A stretch of 64,000 nucleotides of DNA from Macrotis lagotis (Eukaryota > Chordata > Mammalia > Peramelemorphia > Peramelidae): contig NC_133666.1 of NCBI RefSeq assembly GCF_037893015.1, positions 661,187,482-661,251,481 of the forward strand. Reading direction: 5' to 3'. The position numbers and the translations under genes were made by a program. Shown here one piece after another: positions 1 through 11,936 of the stretch; the first letter of the stretch is position 1, and each line of letters starts with the position of its first letter. The notes below the pieces were generated by a model. It worked only from the letters and a program-made list of their open reading frames with translations. It had not been told where the DNA came from and ran no database searches.

Positions 1-108
1 GGTTCTTCATAGCTTGAATTTCTTCCCCTGAAAACAACTTATTCATATTCTTTGATGATTTATCAATTATAAAATGGCTCTTCCTCTTATAAATCTCAGT
101 TCCCTAAA
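1..108 (-). repeat. Old L1 fragment (ORF2 3' part), antisense
   Basis: The stretch around 49-108 resembles, with many changes, the antisense L1 ORF2 C-terminal region at about 1497-1575 of the better preserved copy (the words for TTTGATCATTTATCAATT followed by AATGGCT and the CTCAGTTC box). It stops at a T-rich run near 109-120 where another L1 tail begins. I infer a decayed older L1 that served as landing site for the next copy. Confidence 0.45.
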
Positions 109-540
109 TATTTTTTTTTAAATTTTAACTTTATTTTTCTCTAATTACACATATAAAAACAAGTTTTAACATTCATTTAACATTCTCTCCCTTTCTGCTA
201 CTCTCTCCCTGTCATTGAGAAAACAAGTTATTTGATATAGGTTAAAAATGTATAGTCATACAAAAAGCATTTCCAGAATAGTTATGTTATAAAAGTAAAC
301 AGATCCTGCCCCCCCGGAAAGAAATCTCAGTCTATATTCAGATATCATTAGCTCTGTTTTTGGGGACGGATAGTATTCTTTATCATAAGACCTTCAGCGA
401 TGTCTTGGGTCACAGTATTGCTGAAAAAAGGTAAATCATTCACAGCCATCATCCTGCAATATTACTGTTACTTTATATATAGTAATTTCTTATTGCATTT
501 GTTCATGTAAGTCTTTCCAGGTTTTATTGAGCATCCTTGT
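109..540 (-). repeat. Older L1 3' end, antisense, left half of a split copy
   Basis: The run of T at the left edge, read on the minus strand, is an A-rich tail. It is followed by a marsupial L1 3' UTR, with the same words as copies near 10570, 40050 and 59470. The element is interrupted at about 540 by the L1 at 553-7293 and resumes at 7294: text on the left ends in a TCATCATTTCTT word and text on the right restarts with the same word. Joined across the gap, the order matches the uninterrupted copy at 40400-40560. No coding capacity remains here. Confidence 0.65.
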
Positions 541-552
541 TCATCATTTCTT
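541..552. repeat. Target-site duplication, left copy (L1 553-7293)
   Basis: The word TCATCATTTCTT occurs here at the A-tail end of the L1 and again at 7298-7309 next to its 5' end. Extending four bases leftwards gives 16 bp with one mismatch. Such direct repeats are the footprint of target-primed reverse transcription. Confidence 0.8.
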
Positions 553-929
553 TTTTTAAATTTTTTTTATTAAAGATATTATTTGAGTTTTACAATTTTC
601 CCCCAGTCTTGCTTCCCTCCCCCACCACCACCCCACAGATAGCATTCTGTCAAGTTTTTACTTTGTTTCCATGTTTTACCTTGATCCAATTTGAGTGTGA
701 TGAGAGAGAAATCATATCCTTAAAGAGAATAGAATTCTCAGGGGTAACAAGATCAGACAATAAGATATCTGGTTTTTTTTCCCCCAAATTAAAGGGAATA
801 GTCTTTGTACTTTGTTCAAACTCCACAGCTCCTTATCTGGATACAGATGATTACTCTCCTTTGCAGACAGCCCAAAATTGTTCCCAATTGTTGCACTGAT
901 GGGATGAGCAAGTCCTTCAAGGTTGAACA

Positions 930-3900
930 TCACTCCCATGTTGCTGTTAAGGTGTACAGTGTTTTTCTGGTTCTGCTCATCTCATTCAACATCAGTTCAT
1001 GCAAATCCCTCCAGGTTTCCCTGAAATCCCATCCCTCCTGGTTTCTAATAGAACAGTAGTGTTCCATGACATACATATACCACAGTTTGCTAAGCCATTC
1101 CCCAATTGAAGGACATTTACTGGATTTCCAATTCTTTGCCACCACAAACAGGGCTGCTATAAATATTTTTGTACAAGTAATGTTTTTACCCTTTTTCCTC
1201 ATTGGTATTACTGGGTCAAAGGGTATGCACATTTTTGTTGCCCTTTGGGCATAGTTCCAAATAGCTCTCCAGAAGGGTTGGATGAGTTCACAGCTCCTCC
1301 AACAGTGTAAGTGTCCCAGATTTCCCACATCCCTTCCAACAATGATCATTATCCTTCCTGGTCATACTGGCCAATCTGAGAGGGGTGAGGTGGTACCTCA
1401 GAGAAGCTTTAATTTGCATTTCTCTAATAATGATTTAGAGCATTTTTCCATATGGCTATGGATTACTTTGATCTCCTCATCTATAAATTGCCTTTGCATA
1501 TCTTTTGACCATTTGTCAATTGGGGAATGGCTTTTTGTTTTAGAAATATGACTCAGTTCTCTATATATTTTAGAAATGAGTCCTTTGTCAGAATCACTAG
1601 TTGTAAAGATTGTTTCCCAATTTACTACTTTTCTTTTGATCTTGATTACATTGGTTTTATCTGTGCAAAAGCTTTTTAATGTCATCGAAATCATCTAATT
1701 GGTTTTTAGTGATGTTCTTCAACTCTTCCCTAGTCATACACTGTTCCCCTTTCCATAGATCTGACAGGTAGACTAGTCCTTGATCTTCTAATTTGCTTAT
1801 AGTATTTTTTATGTCTATGACCTGTAACCATTTGGATCTTATCTTGGTAAAGGGTGTGAGGTGTTGGTCTAATCTAAGTTTTTTCCATACTAGCTTCCAA
1901 TTATCCCAGCAGTTTTTATCAAAGAGGGAGTTTTTATCCCAATGGCCAGATTCTTTGGGTTTATCAAACAGCAGAGTACTATAATCCTCTCCTGCTTTTA
2001 TACCTAGTCTATTCCACTGGTCCACCACTCTATTTCTTAGCCAATACCAAACAGTTTTGATGACTGATGCTTTATAATATAATTTTAGATCAGGTAGTGC
2101 TAAGCCACCTTTGTTTGCATTTTTTTCATTAAGCTCCTGGCAATTCTTGACTTTTTATTTCTCCATATGAATTTACTTACAATTTTTTCTAACTCATTAA
2201 AGTAATTTTTTGGAATTTTGATTGGTAGGGCATTAAACAGATAGTTTAGTTTTGGTAGAATTGTCATTTTTATTACATTAGCTCTCCCTATCCATGAGCA
2301 GTTGATATTTGCCCAGTTATTTAAATCTGATTTAATTTGCGTGAGAAGTGTTTTATAATTGTTTTCAAAAAGATTCTGAGTCTGTCTTGGCAAATAGACT
2401 CCCAAGTATTTTACACTGTCTGAGGTTACTTTGAATGGAATTTCTCTTTCTAGCTCTTCCTGCTGTTTCTTGCTAGACATATATAGAAAACTTGAGGATT
2501 TATGAGGGTTTATTTTATAGCCTGCAACTTTGCTAAAATTGCTAATTGTTTCCAGTAGTTTTTTAGATGATTTCTTGGGATTCTCTAGGTAGATCATCAT
2601 GTCATCTGCGAAGAGTTAGTGTTTTGTCTCTTCCTTCCCAATTCTAATTCCTTTAATTTCTTTTTCTTCTCTAATTGGTGATGCTAACATTTCTAATACA
2701 TATTGAATTGTAGTGGTGATAATGGGAACCCTTGTTTGACCCCTGATCTTATTGGGAATGCCTCTAGCCTCTCCCCATTGAATATAATGCTTGTTGATGG
2801 TTTCAGATAGATACTGCTAATTATTTTAAGGAACAGTCCATTTATTCCTACACTCTCTAGTGTTTTTAATAGGAATGGATGCTGTATTTTGTCAAAAGCT
2901 TTTTCAGCATCTATTGATATGATCATATGGTTTCTGATAGGTTTGTTATTGATATAATTGAGTATACTAACAGTTTTCCTAATATTGAACCATCCCTGCA
3001 TTCCTGGAATAAATCCTACTTGATCATAATGTATTATCATTGTGATGACTTGTTGTAGTCGTTTTGCCAAGATATTTAGGATTTTTGCATCTATATTCAT
3101 GAGGGAAATAGGTCTATAATTTTCTTTCTCTGTTTTAACTCTTCCTGGTTTAGGTCACAGTACCATGTTGGTCTCATAGAGTTAGGCAGAGTTCCACCTT
3201 TCCCTATTTTCCCAAAGAGTTTATATAGGATTGGAACCAATTGTTCCTTAAATGTTTGGTAGAATTCACTTATGAATCCATCTGGCCCTGGAGATTTTTT
3301 TTTAGGGAGTTTAATAAAGGCTTGTTGAATTTCTTTTTCGGAGATAGGGTTGTTTAGTTATTTAATCTCTTCTTCATTTAACCTGGGCAACTTATATTTT
3401 TGTAAATATCCATTTCACTTAGATTATCAAATTTATTGACATAGAGTTGGGCAAAATAATTTCAAATTATTACTTTAATTTCCTCCTCATTGGTGGTGAG
3501 TTCACTTTTTTCATTTATAATACTAGCAATTTGGTTTTCTTCTTTCTTTTTTTTAATCAAATTGACCAGAGGTTAATCAATTTTATTGATTTTTTTCATA
3601 ATACCAACTTTTGGTTTTATTTATTAATTCAATAGTTTTTTTTACTTTTGATTTTATTAATTTCTCCTTTAATTTTTAGAATTTCAAATTTGGTATTTGA
3701 TTGGGGATTTTTGATTTGTTCTTTCTCTAATTTTTTTAGTTGCATGTTTAGTTCATTGATTTCCTCTTTCTCCAATTTATTCATATAAGCATTTAGAGCT
3801 ATATGCCCTGAGGGTTGCTTTGAATGAATCCCATAGGTTTTGGTATGTTGTTTCATCATTATCATTATCTAGGATAAAATGGTTAATTCTTTCTATAATT

Positions 3901-4680
3901 TGTTTTTTGGTCCACTCATTTTTTAAAATGAGGTTATTCAGTTTCCAATTTGTTCTGGGTCTATATCTCCTTGGCCCAGTATTGCATATGACTTTTATGG
4001 CATTGTGATCTGAGAAAGATGTATTCAGTACTTCTGCCTTTCTGCAGTTGATCATTAAGTTTTTATGTCCTAGTACATGGTCAATTTTTGTATAAGTTCC
4101 ATGTACTGCCGAGAAAAAGGTATATTCCTTTCTATCCCCATTCAGTTTCCTCCATAAGTCTACCATATCTAATTTTTCTAACAATCTATTTACCTCCTTA
4201 AGTTCTTTCTTGTTTGTTTTATGATTCGATTTATCTAGATCTGATAGCGGGAGGTTGAGGTCTCCCACTAGTACTGAGTTTTGCTGTCTATGTCTTCCTG
4301 TAATTCTTTCAGCTTCTCCTCTAAGAATTTGGGTGCTGTCCCACTGGGTGCATATATATTCAATATTGAAATGACTATTGTCTATAGTACCTTTTAGGAG
4401 GATAAAGTTTCCTTCCTTATCTCTTTTAACACTTTCTATTTTTGCTGCTGCTTTGTCTGAGATAAGGATTGCTACTCCTGCTTTTTTTACTTCAGCTGAG
4501 GCAAAATATATTTTGCTCCAACCTTTTACCTTTACTCTATATGTATCTCTCTGCTTCAAGTTGAGTTTCTTGTAAGCAGCATATTGTAGGATTCTGGTTT
4601 TTAATCCACTCTATTTGCTTACATTTTAAGGGAGAATTCATCCCATTCACATTCAAGGTTATGATTACTAATTCTTTATT
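930..4680 (-). pseudogene. L1 ORF2 (endonuclease-reverse transcriptase), broken
   Basis: ORF2 of L1 encodes an APE-type endonuclease and a reverse transcriptase for target-primed reverse transcription. On the minus strand the endonuclease is readable from about 4680 to 3780: the N-terminal LNVNG and QET motifs, then GDLNLP and SDHNAI, which carry metal-binding or catalytic residues in the family. There is a frame change near 4556. The RT lies at 3100-2100: [29 protein letters not shown] and the catalytic FADD box (2612-2601). A TAA stop (2618-2616) sits two codons before FADD. The C-terminal region (WRAIWNY ... GEWLSKLW ... LHELMLNEMSRTRK) is at about 1349-930. At least five open segments in different frames show it is dead. 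Confidence 0.9.
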
Positions 4681-5469
4681 GCCCTCTGTGCTATCTTCCC
4701 TCTGTTTGTATTTTTCCCCCTTCCCCCCCTTTTATCCATATTCCCCAGTATTGTTTTTGAATACCACCCCCTTCAGTGTGTTTGCCCTCCTATATCACAC
4801 CCTCCCCTTTCTTTCCCTTTTTCCCTTCCTTTCCCTTTTGTTATTTCCCTTTATTTCCCCCACTCCCCTTCCCTTTCTCTGTCCCCCCTCCCCCCTTTCC
4901 CCTTTTAATACTTGAAAGGTTAGATGTTTTGTAAGTTAACTGAGTATGTGTAGGTTGACTTTTAGCCAAGTCTGATGAGAAGATGATTCAGGTGTTTCTC
5001 CTCTGCTCTCTTCTTCCCCTCTATTACCATAGGTTTTTTGTACCTCTTAGTGTAATGAGATTTGTCCCATTCAGTCCCCTCCCTTCTCCCGTCTCTTTCC
5101 TGTTCCCCCCTTTTAGGGAGGTATTGTATTTTTTACATTGTTCTATCTAGGTCATAGAAAATTCTGAGTGTCTGTCCCTTCTAGTTCAGTATATTCTATT
5201 GAATAGAGTCAAAATTCCTGAGAGTTATTAGAGTCTTTCTCCCAAGTGGGGTTAAAGCCAGTTACATCCCATTAGATAGCAGTCTCATGGATAGGTCATG
5301 GATGTCCATCATTTCTGGCTAGGTATATTCTCTCTGTTAAGAGTTACATTTCTCAGGATTTATGAGAGTCTCTTTCCTCCCCGACCCCACCCCCCATGTT
5401 GGGATATAGCCAGTTTCAACTTACTGGATTGCATTTTTTTCCTTTTACCGCCACTTTTTTTTAACCTTT

Positions 5470-6330
5470 TCATGTGTCTCTTGAACCTCCTGTTTGATGT
5501 CCAAATTTTCTGTTTAGCTCTGGTCTTTTCATCAGAAATTTTTGGAATTCTTCCATTTCATTAAATGTCCATCTTTTTCCCTGGAAGAGAAGGCTCAGCT
5601 TTGCAGGAAAGTAGATTCTTGGCTGCATTCCAAGCTCCCATGCTCTTTGAAATATCTCATTCCAGGCCCTTTGATCCCTTAAAGTTGATGCAGCCAGGTC
5701 CTGCATGATCCTTACTGTGGATCCTTGATATTTAAATTGTTTCTTTCTGGCTGCTTGCAGGATTTTCCCTTTTATCTGATAGTTCTGGAGTTTGGCCACA
5801 ACATTCCTTGGTGTTTTCATTTTAGGATCTTTTTCTGGTGGAGATCGATGTACTCTTTCAATAACTACTTTGCCCTCCGATTCCATGATATCAGGACAGT
5901 TTTCCATTACTAGATCCTTTAATATTAAGTCCAGGCTTTTTTTCTCTTCAATGTTTTCAGGAAGTCCTATAATTTTCAGGTTGCCCCTCCTCGATCTATT
6001 CTCGAGGTCTGTAGTTTTGTTGATGAGTTATTTTACATTTGCTTCTATTTTTTCTATTTTTTTGATTTTAACTGACTCTTGCTGTCTCATGGAGTCATTA
6101 GTTTCTGTAGACTCCATTATTTTTTTGGGGGGGAGGAGTTTTCTTCATTAAGCTTTTGCCAACTCCTTTTCCAATTGGTCAATTCTACTTTTGAAAGAGC
6201 TTTCCATTTGACCAATTGAGGTTTTGAATTTTCTTTTTGCATTTGCTCGTTTGAGGATCTGAATTATTCTCATTTTGTAGTTGTCCAATTGATGATCTGA
6301 GAGATTTATTCTCCTTTTGTGTTTGTCCAA
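5470..6330 (-). pseudogene. L1 ORF1 (RNA-binding chaperone), broken
   Basis: ORF1 protein coats L1 RNA. On the minus strand, 6330-6148 reads as a charged helical segment consistent with the coiled-coil part. 5907-5470 reads as the RRM and C-terminal domain, including a segment with KTPRNVVAKLQNYQIKGKIL, an AARKKQ stretch and LRDQRAWNEIFQ, which is the ORF1p order in mammals. Stops and frame changes lie between the two segments and the N-terminal start is not intact. The position directly upstream of ORF2 in the same element supports the call. Confidence 0.85.
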
Positions 6331-6399
6331 TTGTACTTTCTAAGGTATTGTCTCTCCCAAATTTTTAAACTCCTTCCTTATTTCTTCAAGGAAATCTCT

Positions 6400-7293
6400 C
6401 TGTGCTGGAGACCAGATTGTATTCTCCTCAGAGGTTCCAGGTCTCTCTGAGTTGGGGTTCTTTCCCTTCCATGAATTTTTCTATGGACCCACCTTTCTGC
6501 TGACCTTTCTTCATTATGCTAAGCTCTTGAGTTGGGGGGTGGTGGTTCACCTGGGCTTGAGATAGCTGAAGGCTTTACTGAGTGCAGTTTCTCTGGCTGG
6601 CCAGTAGGAGGTGCTGGTTGCCCTCTCTGGAGTGTCTGTGACCTTGGTTGGGAGGCCTTCTCCCTTTGCCAGAAGGCAGGAGTTGGAACTATTGAATTCT
6701 TTTGCCTTCAATGAATGGTGGGCTTTACCCTGGCCTGAGGTGATTCCTCAGTTGGGCTGGTTCTTCTGCTCACACACCTGGGCCTGAGGCAGAAGTAATT
6801 TGCCTTTGTTTGAGGAGAGGCCTCTGTGCAATGGAGGCGTGGGCTCAGAGTTTCTCAGACCCGAGAAGCCTAGGGATGGTGTCTGCCGTTCTCTTGCACC
6901 AGAACTCTTCCCCCAGCCTGGTCCCCAAGCTCCAGGGAGACAGCACCAACACCAGCGCCTCTGCTTCCCTGTGTACCCAAGCCCCTTTCATCCAGCCCCA
7001 CCGCTGATCCAGCAGGTCCGGCTCTCGGGCCCTCAGATTCCCGGTTCCAATTCAGCTGTTAATCTGGCTGATCCCAGGCTGCGTCTCCCTCGGAGCCCAG
7101 ACTCACCCGCCTGTACTCAGCCAAGGCTGCTGCGGGAGACAAATCCTGAGGTTAATCTTCCTCTCCTGGCTTTTCTTTCTGGGTTTCCTGGTTCGGCTTA
7201 ATTTTAAGAGGTTTGTTTCATGTGATAGATGGGGAAGAGATCAGGAGACTTTATAACTGTGCCTGTCTTCTCTCCGCCATCTTGGCTGTTAAG
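6400..7293 (-). promoter_or_regulatory. L1 5' UTR, internal promoter region
   Basis: This is the most GC-rich segment at the left of the window and lies exactly where the L1 5' UTR should be, ending on the right with the minus-strand word AAGATGGCGG. Mammalian L1 5' UTRs hold an internal Pol II promoter, and the AAGATGG word resembles a YY1-type site (known for human L1, inferred here). No coding capacity beyond chance open frames is seen. Confidence 0.6.
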
Positions 7294-8500
7294 TTGCTCA
7301 TCATTTCTTACAGTAGTTTTCCATCATCATCACATAACACAATTTGTTCCATCATTCCCCTGCTAATGGGCATCCCTTCAATTTCCAATCCCTTGCCACC
7401 GGAAAATAGCTGCTATAAATATCCATATATATGTCCTTTTCCCTATTTTTTTAAATTTTTGAAGATAGACCTGGTAGTGGCATTGTTAGGTCAAAGGGTA
7501 GAATAATTCCAAATTGCTCTACAGCACTGAATCATTTTACTTCTCAGTACATCAATAGATCATTTCCCCTATAACTCAACATTTTTCTTTCTGTTCTATT
7601 AGCCAATCCAATAGGTATAAAATAGTACCTTAGAATTGTCCTAATTTACACTTCTCCAATGAGGACACTTTTTAATATGTCATAGCATTAATAACTTCAT
7701 CTGAATATGTTCATATCTTTTGATCATTTATCAATTGGGGGAATAGTTATATAAATTTTTCTTAGTTCTACAAGTTTAAGAAATGAGGTCTTTATTGGAA
7801 AAACTTGTTTCAATATTTTCCTCCAGTTACCAATTACTATTTTCTTCCCTATTATTTTCCCAAACCCCATTTATTTTCAATGTCCCCTCCCAGTCTTTCT
7901 TCCTATCACTCCTACTTTTCCCCTTCTACTTTATATCTATACCCAATTGAATGTTATTCCCTCTTTGAACCAATTTCAGTGAGAGTAAGGCTCACTTCCC
8001 AGTCCCCTTTAACTTCCCCCTCTCCCACTGCACTACAAAAGCTTTTTGTTACCACTTTTTATGTGAAAAATCAGTTCCCTATATCTAAGAAAAAGAACCA
8101 CCTTTATTTGAGGCCCCCACCAATTTCCTGCATTCTTTTCATTTTAGCTACAAAATCTTTTGTTACCAAAATTTTCACTTTACACTCTGGGGATTTCTTA
8201 GTCATATACTCTTCCTCTAAGACTTGATTTTCTGTTTTCCTTTAATGTACTTATATGACCTTCTAAAATACTAAATCCTATACCCATTTGGAGCTTATCT
8301 ACTTACTACTAGACTGTCTTCCAGTTTCCCCAAATTTGTCAACACTGAATTCTTATTCCAGTATCTACAATTTTTGAATTTATCAAACTATGCATTTGCT
8401 TCTGTGTATTATGTACCTAATCTATTCCACTAATCAACCTACTTCTTACCCAGCACCAAATTGTTTTGATAATGGTTTTGTAGTGCATTATAGAAAAGTC
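7294..8500 (-). repeat. Older L1 3' part, antisense, right half of the split copy
   Basis: This continues the element at 109-540 after the inserted L1: 3' UTR words, then the decayed C-terminal ORF2 region (boxes for the GGAATAGT and AAATGAGGTCTTT areas), and finally the region corresponding to 1990-2070 of the young copy near 8420-8480. It is much more diverged than the young L1 and has no coding capacity. The 7298-7309 word is the right target-site duplication. Confidence 0.65.
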
Positions 8501-8509
8501 ATTTTAGTG

Positions 8510-9310
8510 GCTGAATGAAGAATGGATTAGAGTAGCAAACAGTTGAAGCAGGCAGACCTATCAGTACTCTTGTCACAGCAATCAAGGTAAGAGGTGATAA
8601 GGACCCACATAAAGTGGGCGTGTTAGGGCATTTTTTTACAGCTGTTACAAAAGTGCAATTAGCTGGTCTTGACAAGAGTTTGGATATGGCAAAGACAATG
8701 AGTTCCCTGTTGCAAGCCTAGAGGGACTGATGGTTTTTGCCCTCTACAATAATAGGAAAGACAGAAGGGGGGGGGGGGGATTGTTTAGAGATGTGTGGTT
8801 TGGCAAATTTTGAGTTTAAAATGTCTATAGTTCTTGATGTCTGAAAAGGCAGTTGGAGTTGAGAAATTACAGTAGGGAAAGTAGGTATGTGGGTCATCCA
8901 CAGAACTACAAATCTTCCAAATCACTGGAAGCTGATGAAATAACCAAATGTAAAAATAGAGGGAGAAGACAGTAGGGTCCAGGACAGAACCCTGAGGGAC
9001 CTTTGTGATTAGAGGATCTGATGTGGAGGTGCATCCAGCAAAAGAAAACAGAAGTAATCATTTAGGTAGAAAAAAGGTAGTTTCCTGAAAACCCGAGAAG
9101 AGACCGGTCAACAATTTCAAAGACTTCAGAGGTGTCAAGAAGAATGAAGGTTGATAGACTATTGGAATTGGCAACTAAGGCATTAGGAACTTTGGAGAAA
9201 GTAGTTTTGGTGGAAGGCAGTCTGTAAGATTAAAAAAGTGAAATTAGTTCTAAAGACCAGAAGAAATAGATGGTTTTTAGTGGGAATAGGATTCATTGCA
9301 GTTTTTCCCC
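8510..9310. repeat. Purine-rich decayed interspersed repeat, family not assigned
   Basis: A GA-rich stretch with phrases such as AGGCAGTTGGAGTTGAGAAA, CCAGGACAGAACCCTGAGGG and CAAAGACTTCAGAGGTGTCAAG. These are familiar to me as wording of a dispersed mammalian repeat, but I cannot name the family reliably. A 13-base G run lies at 8767-8779. No open frame with recognisable protein similarity was seen. Confidence 0.35.
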
Positions 9311-9319
9311 CCAAGACTG

Positions 9320-9920
9320 TAGAGATATAACATTTGTAGGCAGTCAATATCTATTGACTTTTATTTCAAGATCTTTATATTTTTGTAAATATTCTTCCAT
9401 TTCATGTAGATTTTAAGTTTTATTGACAGATAACCGGGTGAATTACTAAGTTACATATAACTATGTTATTAGGAGCTACTTAATTTGCTATAAATTAACT
9501 TAAATTTTTCCATAAGCTATTAAAATAAAATTCTAATGGCTTCATTTTTCGTAAAAAATTCTTGTCTTTTTATGCTTTTCTCAAGTCTAGTGTCATTTTC
9601 TACTCAGTTCTGATCTTTTCATTCCTTGAAGGTCTATTGTGTCCCTTGCTTAATTTTTTTTTTTGCTGGATAGATTATCTAGATCTTTTTATGATCTATT
9701 TCATTCTTCTATATTTGTAGTTGAGAAATGTGTTTTCTGGTTGCTTTGCAGTATTTTTTCCTTGACCAGTGAGTTCAGAATTTGGCTAAAATATTCTTGG
9801 CAATTGTTTTGGGATTTCAGGGTATGACTGGTGAACTTTTCAATTTCTAACTTCCTTAGCTGTCCTGATGAGAAGTTGAACAAATGCATTTTCTTGATTG
9901 AGAAGCAATAGTGAACTTTG
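9320..9920 (-). repeat. Old L1 fragments (ORF2 5' and ORF1 parts), antisense
   Basis: 9350-9440 matches the antisense L1 ORF2 wording found near 3395-3440 of the young copy. 9690-9900 matches the ORF1 RRM region near 5720-5930; its minus-strand translation includes FSQILNSLVKEKILQSNQK, resembling the ORF1p segment around KLQNYQIKGKILQAARKK. Order and strand agree with one decayed L1 lacking most of its interior. Confidence 0.5.
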
Positions 9921-9989
9921 CGCTCAAATGCTTGCTGCCAGCTGTTTATTCAATTTCACTTTATCTCATTATGGACTTAATGCTGGTGA

Positions 9990-10560
9990 TTCTTTTTTCC
10001 AACTATTCAAGCCTAATTCCTTTCCCAAGCAACAGACTAATATTCCCTAAACTACCTTTTGGACATCTTGGAATTGTATGACCTGTAGATGTATAAAATC
10101 GAGTGTATGATTTCCCCCAAAAACCTCCCCTCTAAGGGCACCACCATTTTTCTGATCACACAAGTGTTTCCTCACTTATTCCCTCATATCCAAATGTTAC
10201 CAAATGTTTCCATTTTATTTTCAAAATATTTTCTGCTGCAACCTTTTCTCTTCTGATGCTGTCACCATCCTGGTACAGGTCTTCATCACTTCAAGCCTGA
10301 ACTTTAATGACTTTTTGGTTTGACCCCTCTTCAAATTTGTTCCTTTTCCTACAGCGAAAATTTCACCATGTCACTCCTCTATACGTTAAACTATTGGTTT
10401 TCCTATCACCTTCAGAATCAACTATAATTTCTGCTGCTATTGAAAACCCTTCAGATTCTTAGCTTCCCATTTTTATCTCACCCTTACCGTTCTCCATAAT
10501 CCTATGTGCCTTTGGGGTATTTTCACTGGTTGTTCCCCATGGCATACCTAGCTCCTCATC
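9990..10560. repeat. Probable decayed interspersed repeat, unassigned
   Basis: A CT-rich stretch with words like CACCATGTCACTCCTCTA and ACCTTCAGAATCAACTATAA resembles a dispersed mammalian repeat known to me only by its wording. A poorly similar stretch lies near 24540-24830. There is no coding signal. The assignment as a repeat is an inference. Confidence 0.25.
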
Positions 10561-10569
10561 TCTACCTTC

Positions 10570-10830
10570 TAGCTAAAACTGGGTATTTTTAAATAAACTA
10601 TTTTATAATTGTTTTCCAATTACATGCAATGTAGTTTTCAGCATTCATTTGTGAGTCGAGTTCCACATTTTAGTATCACCCTCACCCCTCCCCATGGTGG
10701 TGAATAATATGATTAAAGTTGTACATGTACATGTGTTTAACATATTTCTATTAGTTGTAAAAGAGGAATTAGAGCTGAGGGTGAAAAAACCGTAAGAAAA
10801 AAAACAAAAACCCCTACTTTCTATTCATTA
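10570..10830 (-). repeat. L1 3' UTR fragment, antisense
   Basis: It contains the words for the marsupial L1/half-L1 3' UTR in antisense: an ATTACATGCAATG box, GTTTTCAGCATTCATTT, a GAGTTCCACAT box and a CCTCACCCCTCCCC box. The same order recurs at 40060-40250 and 59480-59640. It is 5'-truncated and non-coding. Confidence 0.5.
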
Positions 10831-10859
10831 ATGTTAATTCTGTCGATTATCCTTTACAC

Positions 10860-11930
10860 ATCTAATTTTTACATAGCTTTTCATGTTATTTTTGATCTTT
10901 TGCCATTCTTTGTATCCTCTGCGATTCATCAAGCACTTGGCACTTAATGCTTGCTTACATTTCACCTTGGCTCTTTAATTGTCTGCTATTTGGCCATTTC
11001 TTATCAGGACAAAGTTTGGATTTCTTCCCTCATTGGTATTTCTTCTCAGATGCAGCAACTCTGAACAAGAGACCTAAGATCTCCTATCTCCCAGATTTAA
11101 ATGGTTGCTTCTAAGACAGGGCATGTCAGTCTTAGGGATGATGTTGGATCACCCGGACTGAGTAAACAACACAGAAGAGGCAACCCAAAACCTTGCTTAG
11201 GAAAGAAATGTGCTATAAAAGTTCCCTTGCACTGATCTGTCTTCTGTCTGAGAACAATTCAAGGGCCAAGCCTCACCCCAACTTCAACACAAAGTTGGGG
11301 CAATCTGCCTTATTTTCTATTTGATTATGACCCTTTAGAGGTGAGGATAAACACCCCTAAATGCCTGGATAGCTTCTCAAATTCAAATTAATGTCAGGTT
11401 CATGAAGGGTATTAGAGAGGGTGTTTCTTTCACTTAAGTTTTGATTATGTAAGCCCTCACTCATTATAAAAAATACAAAGCTACTGAAGCTTATTCCCAA
11501 TGTTGTAGGCTAGGCATTTGGTAGGTAGGTAGAGAGGAGCAGCACTACTCCAGTCATTGCTAGAATTGCATTTCTCTACCAGATCAGGATGGTCAAGGAA
11601 CATTATTATCTATTTCAAGCTGCTTTCCTCTCTTTAGGAGAGCATTTCTACATTTGCTAGGCAAGTATAATTTATCAGATAATTGTGATATCCATTCTCT
11701 AAAATTTTCCACATAATTTTCTTATTGCATGTGTTATGTGTATATACAATCTTTCTACACCTTCAGAGATCATATTCATGTTTTGCTATGGCTGAAAAAG
11801 TTTCAGAAGATAGCAGTGTGCATTAAAGGAAAGATGACTTTACATTTGAAAGAGCAGAAGCTCCTAGAGCTTTGGAAAACAATCATGTACCTTATCATGT
11901 AAAAAAGACATTTGATGGAATGTTCCTTAA
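10860..11930. other. Intergenic sequence with no supported feature
   Basis: I see no conserved coding segment, RNA gene or clear repeat here. A short phrase near 10930-10960 resembles the 3' end of L2-type LINEs, but it is too short to call. The 11,100-11,340 part is slightly less AT-rich with no readable frame. Confidence 0.4.
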
Positions 11931-11936
11931 AATGTT

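Larger units (their letters stand above)
553..7293 (-). mobile_element. Near full-length L1 retrotransposon, antisense, inactivated
   Basis: Read on the minus strand the element has, in order: a GC-rich 5' UTR (7293-6400, beginning with the CAGCCAAGATGGCGG word typical of L1 starts), an ORF1 region (about 6330-5470), a purine-rich spacer (5470-4680), an ORF2 region (about 4680-930) and a 3' UTR ending in an A/T-rich tail near 553. At about 6.7 kb it is the size of a complete mammalian L1. Both reading frames are broken by stops and shifts, so it cannot move by itself. It is flanked by a 12-bp repeat (541-552 and 7298-7309; 16 bp if one mismatch is allowed). It is far better preserved than the other L1 copies in the window, so probably the youngest. 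Confidence 0.9.

Noticed and set aside
537..1551. Several plus-strand open frames over the L1
   Set aside because: They are antisense shadows of L1 ORF2 and 3' UTR sequence.
6532..7201. GC-rich plus-strand open frames that could suggest a CpG-island gene
   Set aside because: They lie in the L1 5' UTR and have no protein-like composition of their own.
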